A stretch of 64,000 nucleotides of DNA from Gonatopus flavifemur (GCA_018340375.1 JAFFJZ010000004.1:30478001-30542000), one strand, 5' to 3'; counted from the first letter of the stretch, positions 1 through 11,640 are shown. Translations and numbers: made by a program. The notes: generated by a model from the sequence alone, not told the origin.

Positions 1-17
1 ACTTCTTATGCCGTGTT

Positions 18-1585
18 TGCCAACTATTCATTCGGGAAAATTCCCGAGAGTGGAGCGTTTTCTTTTGGGAACCCCGGAAACTCATTCTTTTGTTGCGAGC
101 ATAAAATGTATGACCGAAATATTCTGTCTTTTTCAATCGGAAGATATTTGTATATAAAGTGCGAGAAATATTATGTCGGACGAATACTTTGCGTCATTTG
201 GCGTGTCGAACACGAAATGGCAAAGTCAATAGAATATTTCCATTTGGGTGTTAGGTGAGACATGAAATGATTATTTGAGAACATTAGATGTTTTGACATA
301 GATATAATATGACAAACTCCATAATATATAGATTTATATTTATTGACATTGATTGGAATTTTTGTATAAACTGAAATTGGAAACCGAATCTTCACCATCT
401 CCACTCTGACCGTGGTAGAAATCATTAGTTAGTTCACTGGCCACTATTCAAGCTAGGTTTACGCCTAGTCTTTTTCGATGGCGTCAAGTGAGGGGCGAAA
501 GAAGCTCTCGAATAATGTCTACTAGGGGGGTTTCTTGCTAGTTCAACAATAATCATTTATCCATACAATTCGATAGAGACTTGATACTTTGAACTCATCC
601 ACATTTTGATTTCACTCAATAAATTGTATTGAAAGGTCACTGAAGTTTTTTGAGAATCTTGTTTGATCTAAAGATTTTCTTCTGTCAATTTCAACCTCAA
701 TTTGGAATTAACCGTTTGGGACATGCAAGTGGATTCAGAGGACACTGAAAAAAAGATTAACTCAATCATAAGAACATAACCTCTTCTTCTAAAAATATAT
801 GTGGACTTGAGGTGGAAAAATTTATTCGATATCATGATGCATAGCTTCAAATTGAGCGAGTAATTTCTTCTTTCGAAGAAAGTTTTCTTGAATTAAACAG
901 ATATCGGATTGGACTCGACCGATCCAATATTTTCTGAGTTTAAGATTTTTTTCTCTCAGTATACTCCAAATTTTTTACTGTATGATAATCATGCAGACAC
1001 ATACTTATTGAGTGTGTATTCAATGTTACAAATACTATATCTGTTCCACACATAATACTCAATATGATTGATGAAAGAATTTCACGTTTTCTTGTCGGAC
1101 TATCAATTCAGCCTGATATTTTTTTCGGGAAACTACACCACTGATTATAAAATGAACCATTTTACATGCCTACTTTGCAAAAGCATGCCTGCTCTTTGTC
1201 CGACAAACGGTAGTCAATAAAAAGCCAGTGCTAAATCATTGACTTTAGAGTGTCAGACAAAAAATACCCTTCAAAAAGATTGTCAACCAAGGTTACCACT
1301 GCCTCCGGAATATTCTTGTTTGACATCTCTGAAAAAATCAGTTTGCTGGTGATGAATTTTATGACGTGATAACTTCGCCATTTTTGAAGTGTCGGAGACA
1401 CCCAATAATCCAAAGTGTTTGTCCGACATACCATTTCTCGCGCTTCATATTCAGATATCTTCCGATTGAAAAAGATAGGATATTTCGATCATGAATTTTA
1501 TGCTCGCACCAAATGAATGACTCTTTGGAGTTCCCCAAAGGAAACGCCCCACTCTAAAGAATTGTACCTAATAAATAGTCGGCAG
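18..1585. repeat. Foldback element 1 (inverted repeat arms)
   Basis: The first ~230 bases (about 20-250) recur as a diverged reverse complement at about 1360-1585. Shared blocks include the AATCGGAAGATAT region at 138-152 and 1454-1468, the GCGAGCATAAAAT block and the GTCGGAC block. The interior holds a MITE (743-962) and otherwise shows no coding capacity. The left tip lies at the window edge, so no target duplication can be judged. This is most likely a non-autonomous foldback DNA element. Confidence 0.7.
743..962. mobile_element. MITE, CACTGA(GAG)AAAAA family, copy 1
   Basis: This sequence starts CACTGAAAAAAAGATTAAC and ends in ...TTTTTTCTCTCAGT. It aligns along its whole length with the better preserved copy at 45723-45968, sharing the AAGAACATA block, the GAAAGTTTTCTTGA block and the ATATCGGAT..GGACT block. 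No coding capacity. It is a diverged copy nested inside foldback 1. A Tc1/mariner-like origin is inferred from the TA-flanked sister copy. Confidence 0.65.
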
Positions 1586-2082
1586 ACTCGATATAAAGAC
1601 GTGATATACAAAATTACAAGTGAGCGGTAATACTCATACGAAAAGGTCCTGGACCCGAATACTATGTTGTTTGATATCCCCGGTCGAAAAAATTTTTGAA
1701 GGATTCCTCATGGAAACTCATAGAAATCTTTGTAGAATTCCATATAAGTTCCTATAAAGGGACCCATGTTGGTCTTCATATCAATTTGGCATAGGAACCT
1801 ATGGAGGATCCTATGAGAGATCCTCTAAGGGATGGTATGATGGATCATATAACGCATTGCATAAGAGGTTAAAAAATAAGAGATACGTCCCTGCTACAAA
1901 TGCCAGGTGGAACCGGACAGGAATTGTTGTCAGCCTTCGAACGGTTTCTTCCCCAGGCAATTCAGGCAAAAACTGACAAACTTTCTATCTGATTTGGTCT
2001 GGGATCACCAACTCGCGATATCTGGTCAAAAACTGACAGAAATTTTTTGGGACGTTTCTATTTAGAATTCACTGACTGTGAT
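1586..2082. other. Unassigned spacer
   Basis: AT-rich sequence with no ORF resembling a known family, no long repeat and no TIR pair that I can see. Confidence 0.5.
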
Positions 2083-3165
2083 AAAAAGTAAAAAAATAAC
2101 GCCAAGTCCATGAAAAAATATAAATCTCTCACAATAACAATTGACAAAATAATTCTTGGAACAAAAACTTCACTCTGTCCAGAATTCTGCTTGAAGTAGC
2201 AAATATCCTATTTCAGAAAAAAAAAATGTGAAATCCATAACAGCTACCAAGTACATTTGGCAATCCAAATGGTATGTGAACAGTTTTTGCAATATTGTAA
2301 ATTTAACCCTAGAACGGGCATGTGGGGTCTTTTAGGACCCCAGGACATTTTTTCTACCCCAGCATCTGAGCCTCTCTTCATCTCTGTAGTTTGTCACCCA
2401 AATATTTCCAAAGTATATACCCTGACGAACAAAAACCGCTCATAGTGAGTTGAAATCCGTTTAGTTTCAAATGAGTTACAGCCATTTGAAATTTCCTGTG
2501 TTTTTCACGTGCCCGTTCTAGGGTTAATTCGTCAAGAATGCATTCATGGCAGTTTTTAATTCCTAAAAAAATCATCTTTATCTTGAAAACATGTATGAAG
2601 GAGGATGGAACAGAAATTAGGTTAATCCATTTCACACACTAGAACTCTAAATTATTCCAAAGCACGTCGATGCGGAATATTTGGCGTAGCCGATGATAAT
2701 TTCGTGGAGTCATATTATCCGAATTTTTATCTTGAGGCCCTTGAGGAATTTTTTCGAATATAATCTCGACTGAAAACTCCTGCTGTTGGCCATGCCGAGT
2801 ATTTCGCATCGGCGTAGTTTGGAATGACTCAGAGTTCGAGTGTGTGAAATGGATTAACCTCATTTCTGTTCCATTTTCCCTCATACATGTTTCCAAGATA
2901 AGGATGTTTTTTTATCAAGTACAAACTACTATGAATGCATTTTCGACAAATTAAAGTTACAACATCCCAAAAATAGTTTTCACATACCATTTACATCGCC
3001 AAATGTACTTGGTAGCTGTTATGGATTTCACATCTTTTGTTTTTGGAAATTGTATATTTGTCACTTCAAGCAGAATTCTGGACAGAATGAAGTTTTTGTC
3101 AATTATTGTTGTGAGAGATTCACATTTTTTCATGGACTTGGCGTTATTTTCTTATCTTCTTGGAG
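2083..3165. repeat. Foldback element 2
   Basis: Arms at about 2083-2650 (minus a piggyBac MITE) and about 2640-3165 are reverse complements. Matching blocks include the GCCAAGTCCATGAAAAAAT tip, the CTGTCCAGAATTCTGCTTG block (about 2177 and 3067), ACAGCTACCAAGTACATTTGG (about 2240 and 3000) and the inner ATGGATTAACCTCATTTCTG-type block (about 2620 and 2850). The loop lies near 2650-2840. ORFs in this span are products of the palindrome and not genes. Confidence 0.8.
2307..2523. mobile_element. piggyBac-type MITE with TTAA target duplication
   Basis: A 217-bp insertion has perfect terminal repeats, CCCTAGAACGGGCA at the left and its reverse complement at the right, flanked by TTAA at 2303-2306 and 2524-2527. 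A TTAA duplication with CCC-starting ends is the hallmark of piggyBac. The opposite arm of foldback 2 (about 2945-2960) lacks the insert and shows a single TTAA, which confirms the empty site. No transposase is encoded. Confidence 0.9.
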
Positions 3166-4223
3166 TTTTTGTGGGGATTTTACTTATTCTTATAGGTATT
3201 GTTCACTCGGCTTGATTATCTTATTCCTCTGTTTTATGAAAATCGAAATATTGAAGCAGTCAATTATTGATTACTATCACAACCACTGTTTGAAATCTGA
3301 TCTGTTTCTTCAATCAATATTCCTACTCTTTCCTCTACATGCTCGTTTTTTTCTTCATTCATTATTTCGAGTTATAGCGAAAAGAAAATAATTTCGAATT
3401 TATCTTAGTCAAGAAATTGACGATAGGTACCTTCAGGAAGGAATTATTGAGATTCAGTCACTAGTTTCAAGTGAGAAAGATGAAGTTTCCAATATTGTAT
3501 TGTTTCTGAAGTTTCTCGAATTTATGGGGTATGTAGTTGATCATTATCCCCATTTACAATTCCTGTACGGACAGAAGTATAGCAGATATCTTACAGTTTT
3601 TAGTGTCGAGGGCTTTGCCGTTGATGTTGTCTTCATGACTTGCAGACAAAAGCGGAGCAGATTACATAGTCTCTGCAAGGAAAATCAAAAGCATAAAACG
3701 ATATCTTCTTTATAGAAATTAGTTGAAATGAACTATATTTGAGTCTGACTAAAGTAACTGGGGGCACGATGTATGTTGAAATGACCTGAATAAATCAATG
3801 TGTGTGACACAACACAATAAAATCTTGCTAATATACGAATCATATGAAGTTTCAGGTTATGCCAAAAGATACTCTTAGCATTGATAATAGTAGACTCAAG
3901 ATATCAGGAAACAAAAATGTCTCTCAATTTCAATTCAGATAACTTCTGAATACACTGTGACTTGGAGCCTTCATTCCAGATATAACATTAGTTTGAAGTA
4001 TCAGTCATCTGTTCAGTCACGTTGGTTGAACTGAACTACAATTTTCTTTACTCGTTAAACTAAATTTTATACAGATGGTATAATTTCATATGCTCAGTTT
4101 CCTTCAAACGCACTTTGTATAGTCTACTGTACATTCGATTACGATTCTGAATGAGGAAACAACATTCGGTTGGATGCAAGGATTTTCAGCGTATCCATCC
4201 TGTTTACGAAGAAGTTGTGATGA
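3166..4223. other. Unassigned spacer with short ORFs
   Basis: This stretch holds short plus-strand ORFs (for example 3050-3391 and 3500-3715) rich in Phe, Leu and Ile. I recognise no domain, and composition alone explains them. No tRNA, TIR pair or tandem repeat is evident. Confidence 0.45.
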
Positions 4224-4794
4224 CACTGTAAAAAAAACGGTAAATTTACCGAACTTTCCTTTGGGAATCGTCTAAAACTGGTTCGGTAAAGAGTTTTACC
4301 GAAGACAGTTCGGTAAAACTCAGGTACCATGATTTCATCATCATTGATCATACGAGGAAAACATTTTTTTTCGTGTTTCGCTTCATCTTAAACCAGGGCT
4401 TATAGAAAAAATTCCGAGTTTTGAAAAAAAAACGTACTGGCAGAAACAAGTTTCTTACCCGATTCGACAGATTTGGAATCGAATAGTCCATATGGGGAAA
4501 ACAATTTTTTTTCACTTCTCCCTTTATTTCGGATCAGGACTTGGAAAAAATTTCCAGATGGATTTTCTCCAAACGACTTCAGTACATTTACCGAAGTTTG
4601 TGGGAAATTTTTTGTAATCCATGAGATTTCCATGGACTTGGAAAAAATTTCGAGTTTTGAAAAACACGTACTGGCAGGGACAATTTTGTTCGCACGGTCC
4701 TGAAAATTTGCCAAATGTAACTGGAAATTCACACCTTGTCTATATTTTTGTGTATTCTAAATATGAAACATATGTGGACTTCCAAGGTGGTTAT

Positions 4795-4985
4795 CCAGCA
4801 TGTCGCGTCATAGCTCAGCGGTTAGGTCTTAGGTTGCAGTCGGTAGGCAGGTAGGAATGTAGGTTCGAACCCCGCTAGGTAGGTATGATTTTCTCTTCAT
4901 CTGAATGAGTAATCAAGTTCCTCAGTGATCTTGACACACCAGGAATATGCGAAATCAGTTCGCATAATAAAATTTTTTTTCAATT
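4795..4985 (+). mobile_element. tRNA-derived SINE (or tRNA pseudogene)
   Basis: The sequence TAGCTCAGCGGTTAGG at 4811-4826 fits a tRNA A box, and GGTTCGAACCC at 4862-4872 fits a B box. The spacing is like that of a tRNA gene with a long variable region. The stems do not form a clean cloverleaf, and the sequence continues into an unrelated body ending in ATAATAAAATTTTTTTT near 4980, as a tRNA-headed SINE would. Only one copy is present in the window. Confidence 0.55.
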
Positions 4986-5395
4986 ATTATGAATATTTTG
5001 AGCAATAATTTTCCAGTTCTTGTGAATTGGGATACAAAACTGCAGAAAATTCACGAATTCAAGTAATTTCACCATACTATTTCGGCAATTTTGAGCCATT
5101 CGATGCCATATTTTTCTCGAGGATAACCGGTAAAATTACCATCCTATTTCGGTAATTTCAAGTTACTCGAGTTCATATCATTCCCGAAAGTAATCGGTAA
5201 AATTATTTATTCATTTATTTATTTTGTTTATACGGGTATAAAAGACCCTTTGGTACATAGAATATACATTATTTGAACCACATTATATATATCATGCATC
5301 AAAGCATTAAGCATCATGTTAAGCTCGACTACATGCATCTTATATTACAACAACAGTTAACGTGTATGATTATAGGTGAAAAGGACAATTAGATA

Positions 5396-5800
5396 TTAAA
5401 TTTGACAAATAAGAGGAAGAGAATTTCTAAGATCAGAATGAGATAAAAATAATTCAAGCACATCACTGTAAGAATTAGCTAGGATAGATATCCGATTTAC
5501 CGGATCAGAATAACCGTATCTCGATTTATAAGAAATTGGATTGAACAATTTAGAGCGTCTTAATAAACGAGAAGGGAAATTAAAACGTACAAGTCCAAGC
5601 AGTTGAGGGCAGTGAATTTTCCCATTAACAATTTTATACAAAAATGAAAAATCATTGAACAAACGACGTGATTCCAAGGAAGGCAAGTTAAGTAGAGACA
5701 TAATCAATGAGTAATCATGACAAGTGACGCTCAACGGACGGCCTATCTGATAGGCAGCAAAACGCAGAAACTCATGCTGAACTCTTTCCAAGTCTGTACA
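5396..5800 (-). pseudogene. Jockey-like ORF2 C-terminus
   Basis: The segment begins with RVQHEFLRFAAYQIGRPL, continues with DFSFLYKIVNGKIHCPQLL and ends near the LINE 3' UTR. This is the usual C-terminal tail of Jockey-clade ORF2. It runs on from the 8188-8520 fragment once the RTE copy is removed. A short AT-rich 3' UTR and tail follow, down to 5208. Confidence 0.8.
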
Positions 5801-8177
5801 TCATCATCATGGAGTAATCAGTCTTACGACTGGTTTGATGAAACCCTCCACTCCTGTCTATTATCCGCCAAACGTTTAATTTCTACATATCTACTACATC
5901 CCTTGTCTTGTACGATTTGCTTCATATAACTTGCTCTAGGTCTACCTTTACCAGTTTTACCATTCATTTTCCCTTCCAATATTGTTTTCAATAAACTCTC
6001 ATGTCGTAATGTGTGTCCTATAAGATTGCTTCCCCTTTTCACGATGTGTTTCAAAAGATTTCTCTCTTCATTTATCTGCTCGAGTACTTCTTCATTTTTG
6101 ACTTTGTCTATCCATTTTATTCTGAGCATCCTCCTATAACACCACATTTCAAGAGCTTCAAGTCTTCGTTGATCAGTTTTCCCCATTGTCCAAGTTTCGC
6201 AACCATATAATGCTGTGCTCCAAACATAACTTTTCAAGAATTTCTTCCTTACTTCCAAGCTCATATTTTTTGAGCATAATAACTGTTTCATTTGGTGAAA
6301 AGCCTGTTTCTCTTGTGCTATTCTTGCTCTTATATCTCTTCCGCTTCTGCCGTTTTCTGTAATTATGCTTCCTAGATATTTGAATTCTTTCACCTGTTCA
6401 ATTGTCTCGGTATATATTTTGATTCCCGTTCTCCTAGCTGTTTTCGCTGCTGTACACATCATGAATTTTGTTTTGTCTTCATTTACGTTCATACAATAGT
6501 TGTCCAATAATATTTTTCTCATAGTGTTGAGAATATTTTCCAACTCAGTACTACTCATGGCAAGTATAGCTATGTCATCCGCGAATCTCAACATACTTAT
6601 ATTTCCTCCCTGAATCTGTAATTTCGATTGAATTTCCTCCTTCACTTCGTTCATTGCTTCTTCTACATATAAATTGAAAACCAGTGGCGATAATGAGCAT
6701 CCTTGTCTCACCCTTCTTCTTATTTGTGCTTCCCCTTCCTGACCCTCTATGTCTATTATTGCACTTTGATTCTTATATAATTCGTATATTATTCTTCTAT
6801 CTTTATAATTCATTCCCACCTTCTTCAGGACCGCAAACATCTCCTCCCAGTCCACATTACAGAAACCTATGTACACGATTTCTTCAGCGCTATCCTTTTC
6901 TCTATTACTGCCCTAAGTGCTAAAATTGCCTCTCGCGTTCCCCTATTTTTTCTAAAACCAAACTGATCTTCTGCCAATCTACTCTCTATTTCATCTTCCA
7001 TCCTCCTGTATATAATTTTGGTCAGTATTTTCGAAGCATGTGAAGTTGAACTGATCGTTCTGTAGTTCTCGCATTTGTCTGTCCCTTGTTTTTTCGGGAT
7101 GCGACAATTTTATTCTTTTGGAAATCTTCCGGTACTTCTCCTTCTTCGTACATATCTCTAATCAATTCAAACAGTGCATCACGAGTTCCTCCACTGAAGG
7201 CCTCTATAAGGTCTGCACTTATGCCATCTATGCCTGGCGCTTTATTATTTTTCAATTCTTTCAAAGCCTTGTCGAATTCTGATCTCAATATCGAATCTCC
7301 CAATTCTTCCTCATCTACACCCTCCTCCTTCTCTAAAAGTGCTATATCATCGTTTCCTCTATACAAGTCTTCCAAATGATTGATCCACTGTTCTATTTTC
7401 TCCTCCGTTTTTATCAATTGTCGTCCTAGAGAGTTTCTAATCTTATTGCTTCTAGATTTCATTTGTCCGAAAAATCTTTTAATAATCCTATATGCTTCAT
7501 CTATTTTTCCTAAATGCAATCTTATTTCTATTTCCTGACATTTCTCTTCTAACCACTGTTCTTTTGCTTTCCTTGATTCTCTTATTATTTTTTTCCTCAA
7601 TGATTTGTATCGTTGCTGGGCTCCTTCGCTATCATTATTCTTGTATTTTCTTCTTTCATTTATCAATTCTAAAATTTCTCCCGTTATCCATGGGTTTTTA
7701 GGTTCTGCTCAATTATTCTTCAAAATCTTATCCTCACATTCTCTTATATTCCCCTCCATCTTTGTCCATCTCCTCTCTATTCCCAAGTCTTTCTCTTTTT
7801 GATCTCCCAATTTTTCATCCAAAATTTTCTTGAATGCCTCATGTGTTTGTTTTTGCTTGAGGTTCTTCAAATTCCATCTTTTCTGCATTTTCCTTTTCTT
7901 CTTCAGAGATTTGAATTTCAGAGAACATTTCATCATCGGCATATTATGATCACTATCTATATCTGCACTGGGATAAGTTTTACAGTTTTTCACTTGGTTT
8001 CTAAATCTTTGTTTCACTAATATGTAATCAATTTGGTATTTTGCTGTATCGCCTGGCATTTTCCAAGTGTAGATTCTTCTTGGATGATTTTCAAATAAAG
8101 TGTTTGTGATAACCATCTTATAATTTTCACAAAATTCGACTAAACGTTGTCCTCCATCGTTCCTCCTTCTTAACGCC
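5801..8177 (-). mobile_element. RTE-type non-LTR retrotransposon, copy 1 (5'-truncated)
   Basis: A 2377-bp minus-strand insertion in the Jockey-like LINE is bounded by 10-bp duplications AGTCTGTACA. Its 3' end is a (GAT)n-type tail, seen on the plus strand as TCATCATCATGG. The coding remnant runs endonuclease C-terminus (7709-8160), linker (7022-7666), then RT and C-terminal domain (5824-6876). It is a close relative of the copy at 59949-63326, which supplies the missing 5' part. Confidence 0.9.
5824..8160 (-). pseudogene. RTE endonuclease/reverse transcriptase, truncated and frameshifted
   Basis: The remnant includes the endonuclease C-terminus with SDHN (SADIDSDHNMPMMKC), a Lys-rich linker, KNNKAPGIDGISADLIEA, the RT block RRRVRQGCSLSPLVFNLY, and the active-site block MLRFADDIAI. 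It ends with the C-terminal YGCETWTMGKTDQRRLEALE and GRPRASYMKQIVQD regions typical of RTE/BovB-like elements. The RT A-motif region, which reads FVDIQKAFDNNDW in copy 2, is deleted here to FCNVDW. Frameshifts near 7700 and 7000 break the frame. It would have acted in target-primed reverse transcription; this copy is inactive. Confidence 0.88.
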
Positions 8178-8187
8178 AGTCTGTACA

Positions 8188-8520
8188 ATCCCGAATAAAA
8201 TGAGGACTCCAAATTTGAGACGCATACTCAAGATGAGGTCTAACTAAAGTACAATACAGTGTTCGAGGTGCAACAGGATCACTTAAATCTTCACAAACGC
8301 GCTTGATAAATCCGAGAGATTTCATGGAAGTACCAACTATGTAATTGTAATGATCTGAGAAGTTGAAACGAGAGTCAAATGAAACTCCAAGATCACGAAC
8401 AGTATTCATAGGTGATAACAGAGAATGAGACAAGTTATAAGGAAAATAAATAGCATTTTTACCTCTATATAATCTCGTCACATGGCATTTAGTGAGATTT
8501 AATGACATATTAGATAGCAC
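8188..8520 (-). pseudogene. Jockey-like RT thumb/C-terminal fragment, upstream part
   Basis: The motifs LSNMSLNLTKCHVTRL, MNTVRDLGVSFD and CTLVRPHLEYASQIWSP are the conserved region just after the RT active site of Jockey/CR1-like elements. The segment continues across the RTE insertion into the fragment at 5396-5800. The shared 10-bp duplication AGTCTGTACA (5791-5800 and 8178-8187) shows that the two were one frame before the insertion. The active-site FADD motif is not present in this piece. Confidence 0.8.
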
Positions 8521-8531
8521 ACACCAAGATT

Positions 8532-9150
8532 GTCGGATTATACTTTTTTAAATAAAATTTATTCGCCATTGCCCGCGATATTGGACTTCTTCTATCCGTT
8601 AATAAGAAACGATACGGGCATCTGCCAACTCCACTTTCCTCAACCTATGAGTGAATATTCTAATTCTACCTCTGTCCTCTTGTCAACGAGGTTTTTCAAT
8701 GACGATGGAACAAATCCTTCGCCATTATGATTCTGTATTATCCTTGAAAATGGCCGAAACTCGGTCGAAACGTCGGATTATACTTTTTTAAATAAAAGTT
8801 ATTCGCCATTGCCCGCGATATTGGACTTCTTCTATCCGTTAATAAGGAACGATACGGGCATCCGCCAACTCCACTTTCCTCAACATGCGAGTGAATATCC
8901 TAATTCTACCTCTGTCCTCTTGTCGACGAGGTTTTTTAATGACGATGGAACAGACAAATCCTTCGCCATTATGATTTTGTATTATCCTTGAAAATGGCCG
9001 AAACTCGGTCGAAAAGTCGGATTATACTTTTTCAAATAAAAGTTATTCGCCGTTGCCCGCGATATTGGACTTCTTCTATTCGTTAATAAGGAACGATACG
9101 GGCATCTGCCAACTCCACTTTCCTCAACCTACGAGTGAATATTCTAATCC
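8532..9150. repeat. Tandem array, ~240-244 bp unit, 2.5 copies
   Basis: Units begin GTCGGATTATACTTTTT at 8532, 8772 and 9016. The third is cut at about 9150. Each contains TTATTCGCCATTGCCCGCG and ends GGCCGAAACTCGGTCGAAA. A tandem arrangement with recurring CGAAAC(G)TCGG is reminiscent of the terminal repeats of Penelope-like elements, some of which carry hammerhead ribozymes, but I could not fold one with confidence. The array sits where the RT domain of the surrounding LINE should be, so it replaced or was inserted into it. Confidence 0.8.
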
Positions 9151-9178
9151 CTGTAAGTTCTCATAATCATAAACAGTT

Positions 9179-10099
9179 TCAGGTCGTCAGCAAAAAGAAG
9201 ATGTGTGCAGTACCGGGAGAAGTTTTCAAGGATGAGATTTTCTTGAACACTTCACCGATATTGATGGATAAATCGGAAAGATTGACATTGAGAGTAGATT
9301 CTGGTAAATTACAAGGAACAACGGGATAATTTTGATAAACTGATCTGAAATAAGATGCAAATAAGTTCGGAATAGCAATACCAGTATTGCCAATAGTACC
9401 GTCCAAATGCATCACCAGGGGTATACCGTTCTGATTCCGCTTACTATTGACAAAGTTCCAAAAGCTTTTGACATTTGTAGGAATGGACCCTTGAACGTGA
9501 TGAAGATGAGACAAGTAACATTGACGAGTCAAAACTTTACATTGAGCTCGCAAGTGACTGAAGATTAAGTAATCTTCAAAGCAATTTGACTCTTTGTACC
9601 TTTTGTGAGCAATTTTCTTTTGACGAATAAGTTTAATTAATTCCGAAGAAAACCATTTTGGATAAGAACTATTCTTCAATACATACTTGGGTACGAATGA
9701 ATCAACTGCATTATGTAAATGAAGATACAAAAAATCAACAGCTTCAATAACATTGAGATTACGCAATTCATCGTCCCAGTTGATAGAACCTAAATATTCA
9801 CAAATTGCACTGTGATTCGCCTCATTAAAATTATATTTGATGATTTTATTGGGGACCAGTAAAACACTTTCACGTAGGTTGAGCTTAGATACAAGAGAAG
9901 GATGGAAGTTGTCACACTCGAGAAAAGGATCCAGAGCAATATTGACATCAATACGATCGTTGTCAGAAAAAATAAGATCAAGTACGTTACCATGAGAATT
10001 TCTGAAAGTATTAAGTTGAAACGAATTTGATTCATTGAAATATTTGAGAACATACTGCGCAGAAGTCATTTCATTGAGAGTCGGAATTATCGAATACAT
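9179..10099 (-). pseudogene. Jockey-like ORF2 fragment (end of endonuclease to linker)
   Basis: This is a 306-codon open segment. It holds the end of the AP-endonuclease domain (NVLDLIFSD motif, then a C-D-x-F-H-P region) followed by the linker common to Jockey-clade LINEs (PKWFSSELIKLIRQKKIAHK and FWNFVNSKR). The upstream endonuclease is absent, cut at the 5' truncation point near 10100. Downstream, the frame breaks after the SLKTSPG motif, where the RT fingers should start. ORF2 normally makes an endonuclease/reverse transcriptase for target-primed insertion; this fragment cannot. Confidence 0.8.
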
Positions 10100-10192
10100 T
10101 CAAAATTATTCCCGATACCAATTTGCAATTTCATTCGGGTTAATTGCTTCTCGAATATTTTCGGTAAATTTACCAAAATTTTTTTTACAGTG

Positions 10193-11640
10193 TAGGTATA
10201 ACACTCTCCATTGAAACTACACAAACAATAAGATCACATTATACATACCTTCTCTTATCAGACATCTCTCCATAGTTTCCTTCCTGAAGAGAGATGAGAA
10301 AGATTCAGAACAAGTATTCAAAATGGACTACATCTCCAGTCGGGTTGGTCAGGTTCGAGTGTAGTCATTATCGATCAGGGTATGCAAGGAGGGTGATATT
10401 TCATCCATTCAGTATTCTTTGAACGGGCTTGATACTATGTATTCAATTATTCGTTCATGATCATGGTAGCAGAATAGTAGATACTAGCAGACTGTCCGTT
10501 GAGGGTCACGGTATCCATTATACTCGATATAATAGGACACATGTGAACGTAACGTGGATCGGTTCAGAAATCGCAGAAAATGAATTTAGACTCAAATGGA
10601 CGTGTTTGGTACAAATAAATCAATATCATGGACATCTTTGGACATCGTTCAGATGGGTATCCTATAGCCCCTGAACATCTATGGACATCCATGAACAAGT
10701 TTCTGAAAGCACGAATAACAATGTCTCGAAATTCTGGAGAAATCAATAACAAATCAATCAATTTTATATTCGAAGTGAGAATCACCTTTTTCATGCTCTG
10801 CATTAAAAAAGTGGTAGAGAAAGTATGAGTTACAGAAAACTTTGAGCGACAACGTTGTTCGCTAGGATGTGGACAAACTTTTTGGGGAGTTTCAGATCGA
10901 TTGGACTGTTAGTCCGCAAAACACGATTCATTGATCCGCGCGCAACAAAAATCTTTCATGATTCGACATCGTTTAGCGGCTGAATATCAGTGGTCGTAAG
11001 AAAAATTGTATCCACTTCATATTCTCAACAGGATTAATGTTTTGTGCCAGGCTTGGTCCATTATTGGACTATCGGTTCATACACACATGGGGTGTTCTAG
11101 CATAATTTAATTGCATGTGAAGTGAACCATAGACAACAATTGCGCAATAATTCGAGGATATACAGTAAAACCCTTCAATACGAACACTCACCATCTTTCT
11201 CATTCGAACGGATGTTTCCCGTATTGAAGAGAGAAAGTGAGCGTTCTTATTGGGAGGTGTCACTGAACTAGGTGAGAGGGAAATATTCAGAATGTGGAAG
11301 AGTCGAAACCTTGGATACAACATGAATCAGATGGAGTCAGACCCTACCTCACTTTTTTCCAGAAGGTTACAAATGTTTTCCAAATCAAATATTTTTCATC
11401 ATTCTTGCGCAGAAACCCGAGTAGAAGTTCCTATCCGGTGAGCCCTGAAGTAGTCCGGACCGGATCCGGCTGTGAAATAGATGCCCCATATGGGGCTTCA
11501 TATCTAGGCCTGATCAAATCCGTGTACATAAAAACCTATCGGCGATTCTAGATCCGGCACCGATGAGGTTAACCTGATGATAGTTCTAATGGGGTTGACC
11601 CTATAAGAATCTATCTGGCCCTGATCCGTTTCCCTGAGAA
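10193..11640. other. Unassigned spacer with a possible pogo-like end
   Basis: No gene is recognised. ACAGTAAAACCCTTCAATAC at about 11162-11181 looks like a Tc1/pogo-type terminus, and a partial inverted match (GTATTGAAGAGAGAAAGTGA) follows at about 11221-11240, so a short MITE remnant is possible. Short palindromic matches at 10624-10695 (ATGGACATC-type words) may be another degraded repeat. Confidence 0.35.

Larger units (their letters stand above)
5208..10101 (-). mobile_element. Jockey-like non-LTR retrotransposon, 5'-truncated, with nested insertions
   Basis: A minus-strand LINE lies between 9-bp duplications AAAATTATT at 5199-5207 and 10102-10110, with an (AAATAAATGA)-like 3' tail at the low-coordinate end. 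Translation gives the endonuclease-to-RT linker at 9179-10099, a piece with the motifs LNLTKC, VRDLGVSFD and LVRPHLEYA at 8188-8520, and the C-terminal LERVQ..FLRFAAY region at 5396-5791. These are typical of Jockey/CR1-like LINEs. The central RT domain is missing, its place being taken by the tandem array at 8532-9150. An RTE copy splits it at 5801-8177. The element is dead. Confidence 0.85.
4224..10192. mobile_element. TIR element, CACTGTAAAAAAAACGGTAAATTTACCG type, with nested insertions
   Basis: The left end reads CACTGTAAAAAAAACGG followed by TAAATTTACCGAA. The right end (10150-10192) is its reverse complement, ending ...TTTTTTTACAGTG and followed by TA. Further CGGTAA/TTACCG motifs recur at about 4250-4320 and 5060-5200. 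Once the Jockey-like LINE at 5208-10101 is removed, the element is about 1 kb and non-coding, apart from a SINE near 4.8 kb. I infer a non-autonomous TIR transposon. The family is unassigned. Confidence 0.65.

Noticed and set aside
4811..4890. A functional tRNA gene
   Set aside because: The A and B boxes fit, but the acceptor and anticodon stems do not pair cleanly, and the sequence runs on into a SINE-like body.
6013..7802. Several plus-strand Phe/Ser/Leu-rich ORFs across the RTE copy
   Set aside because: They are antisense shadows of the minus-strand RTE coding region.
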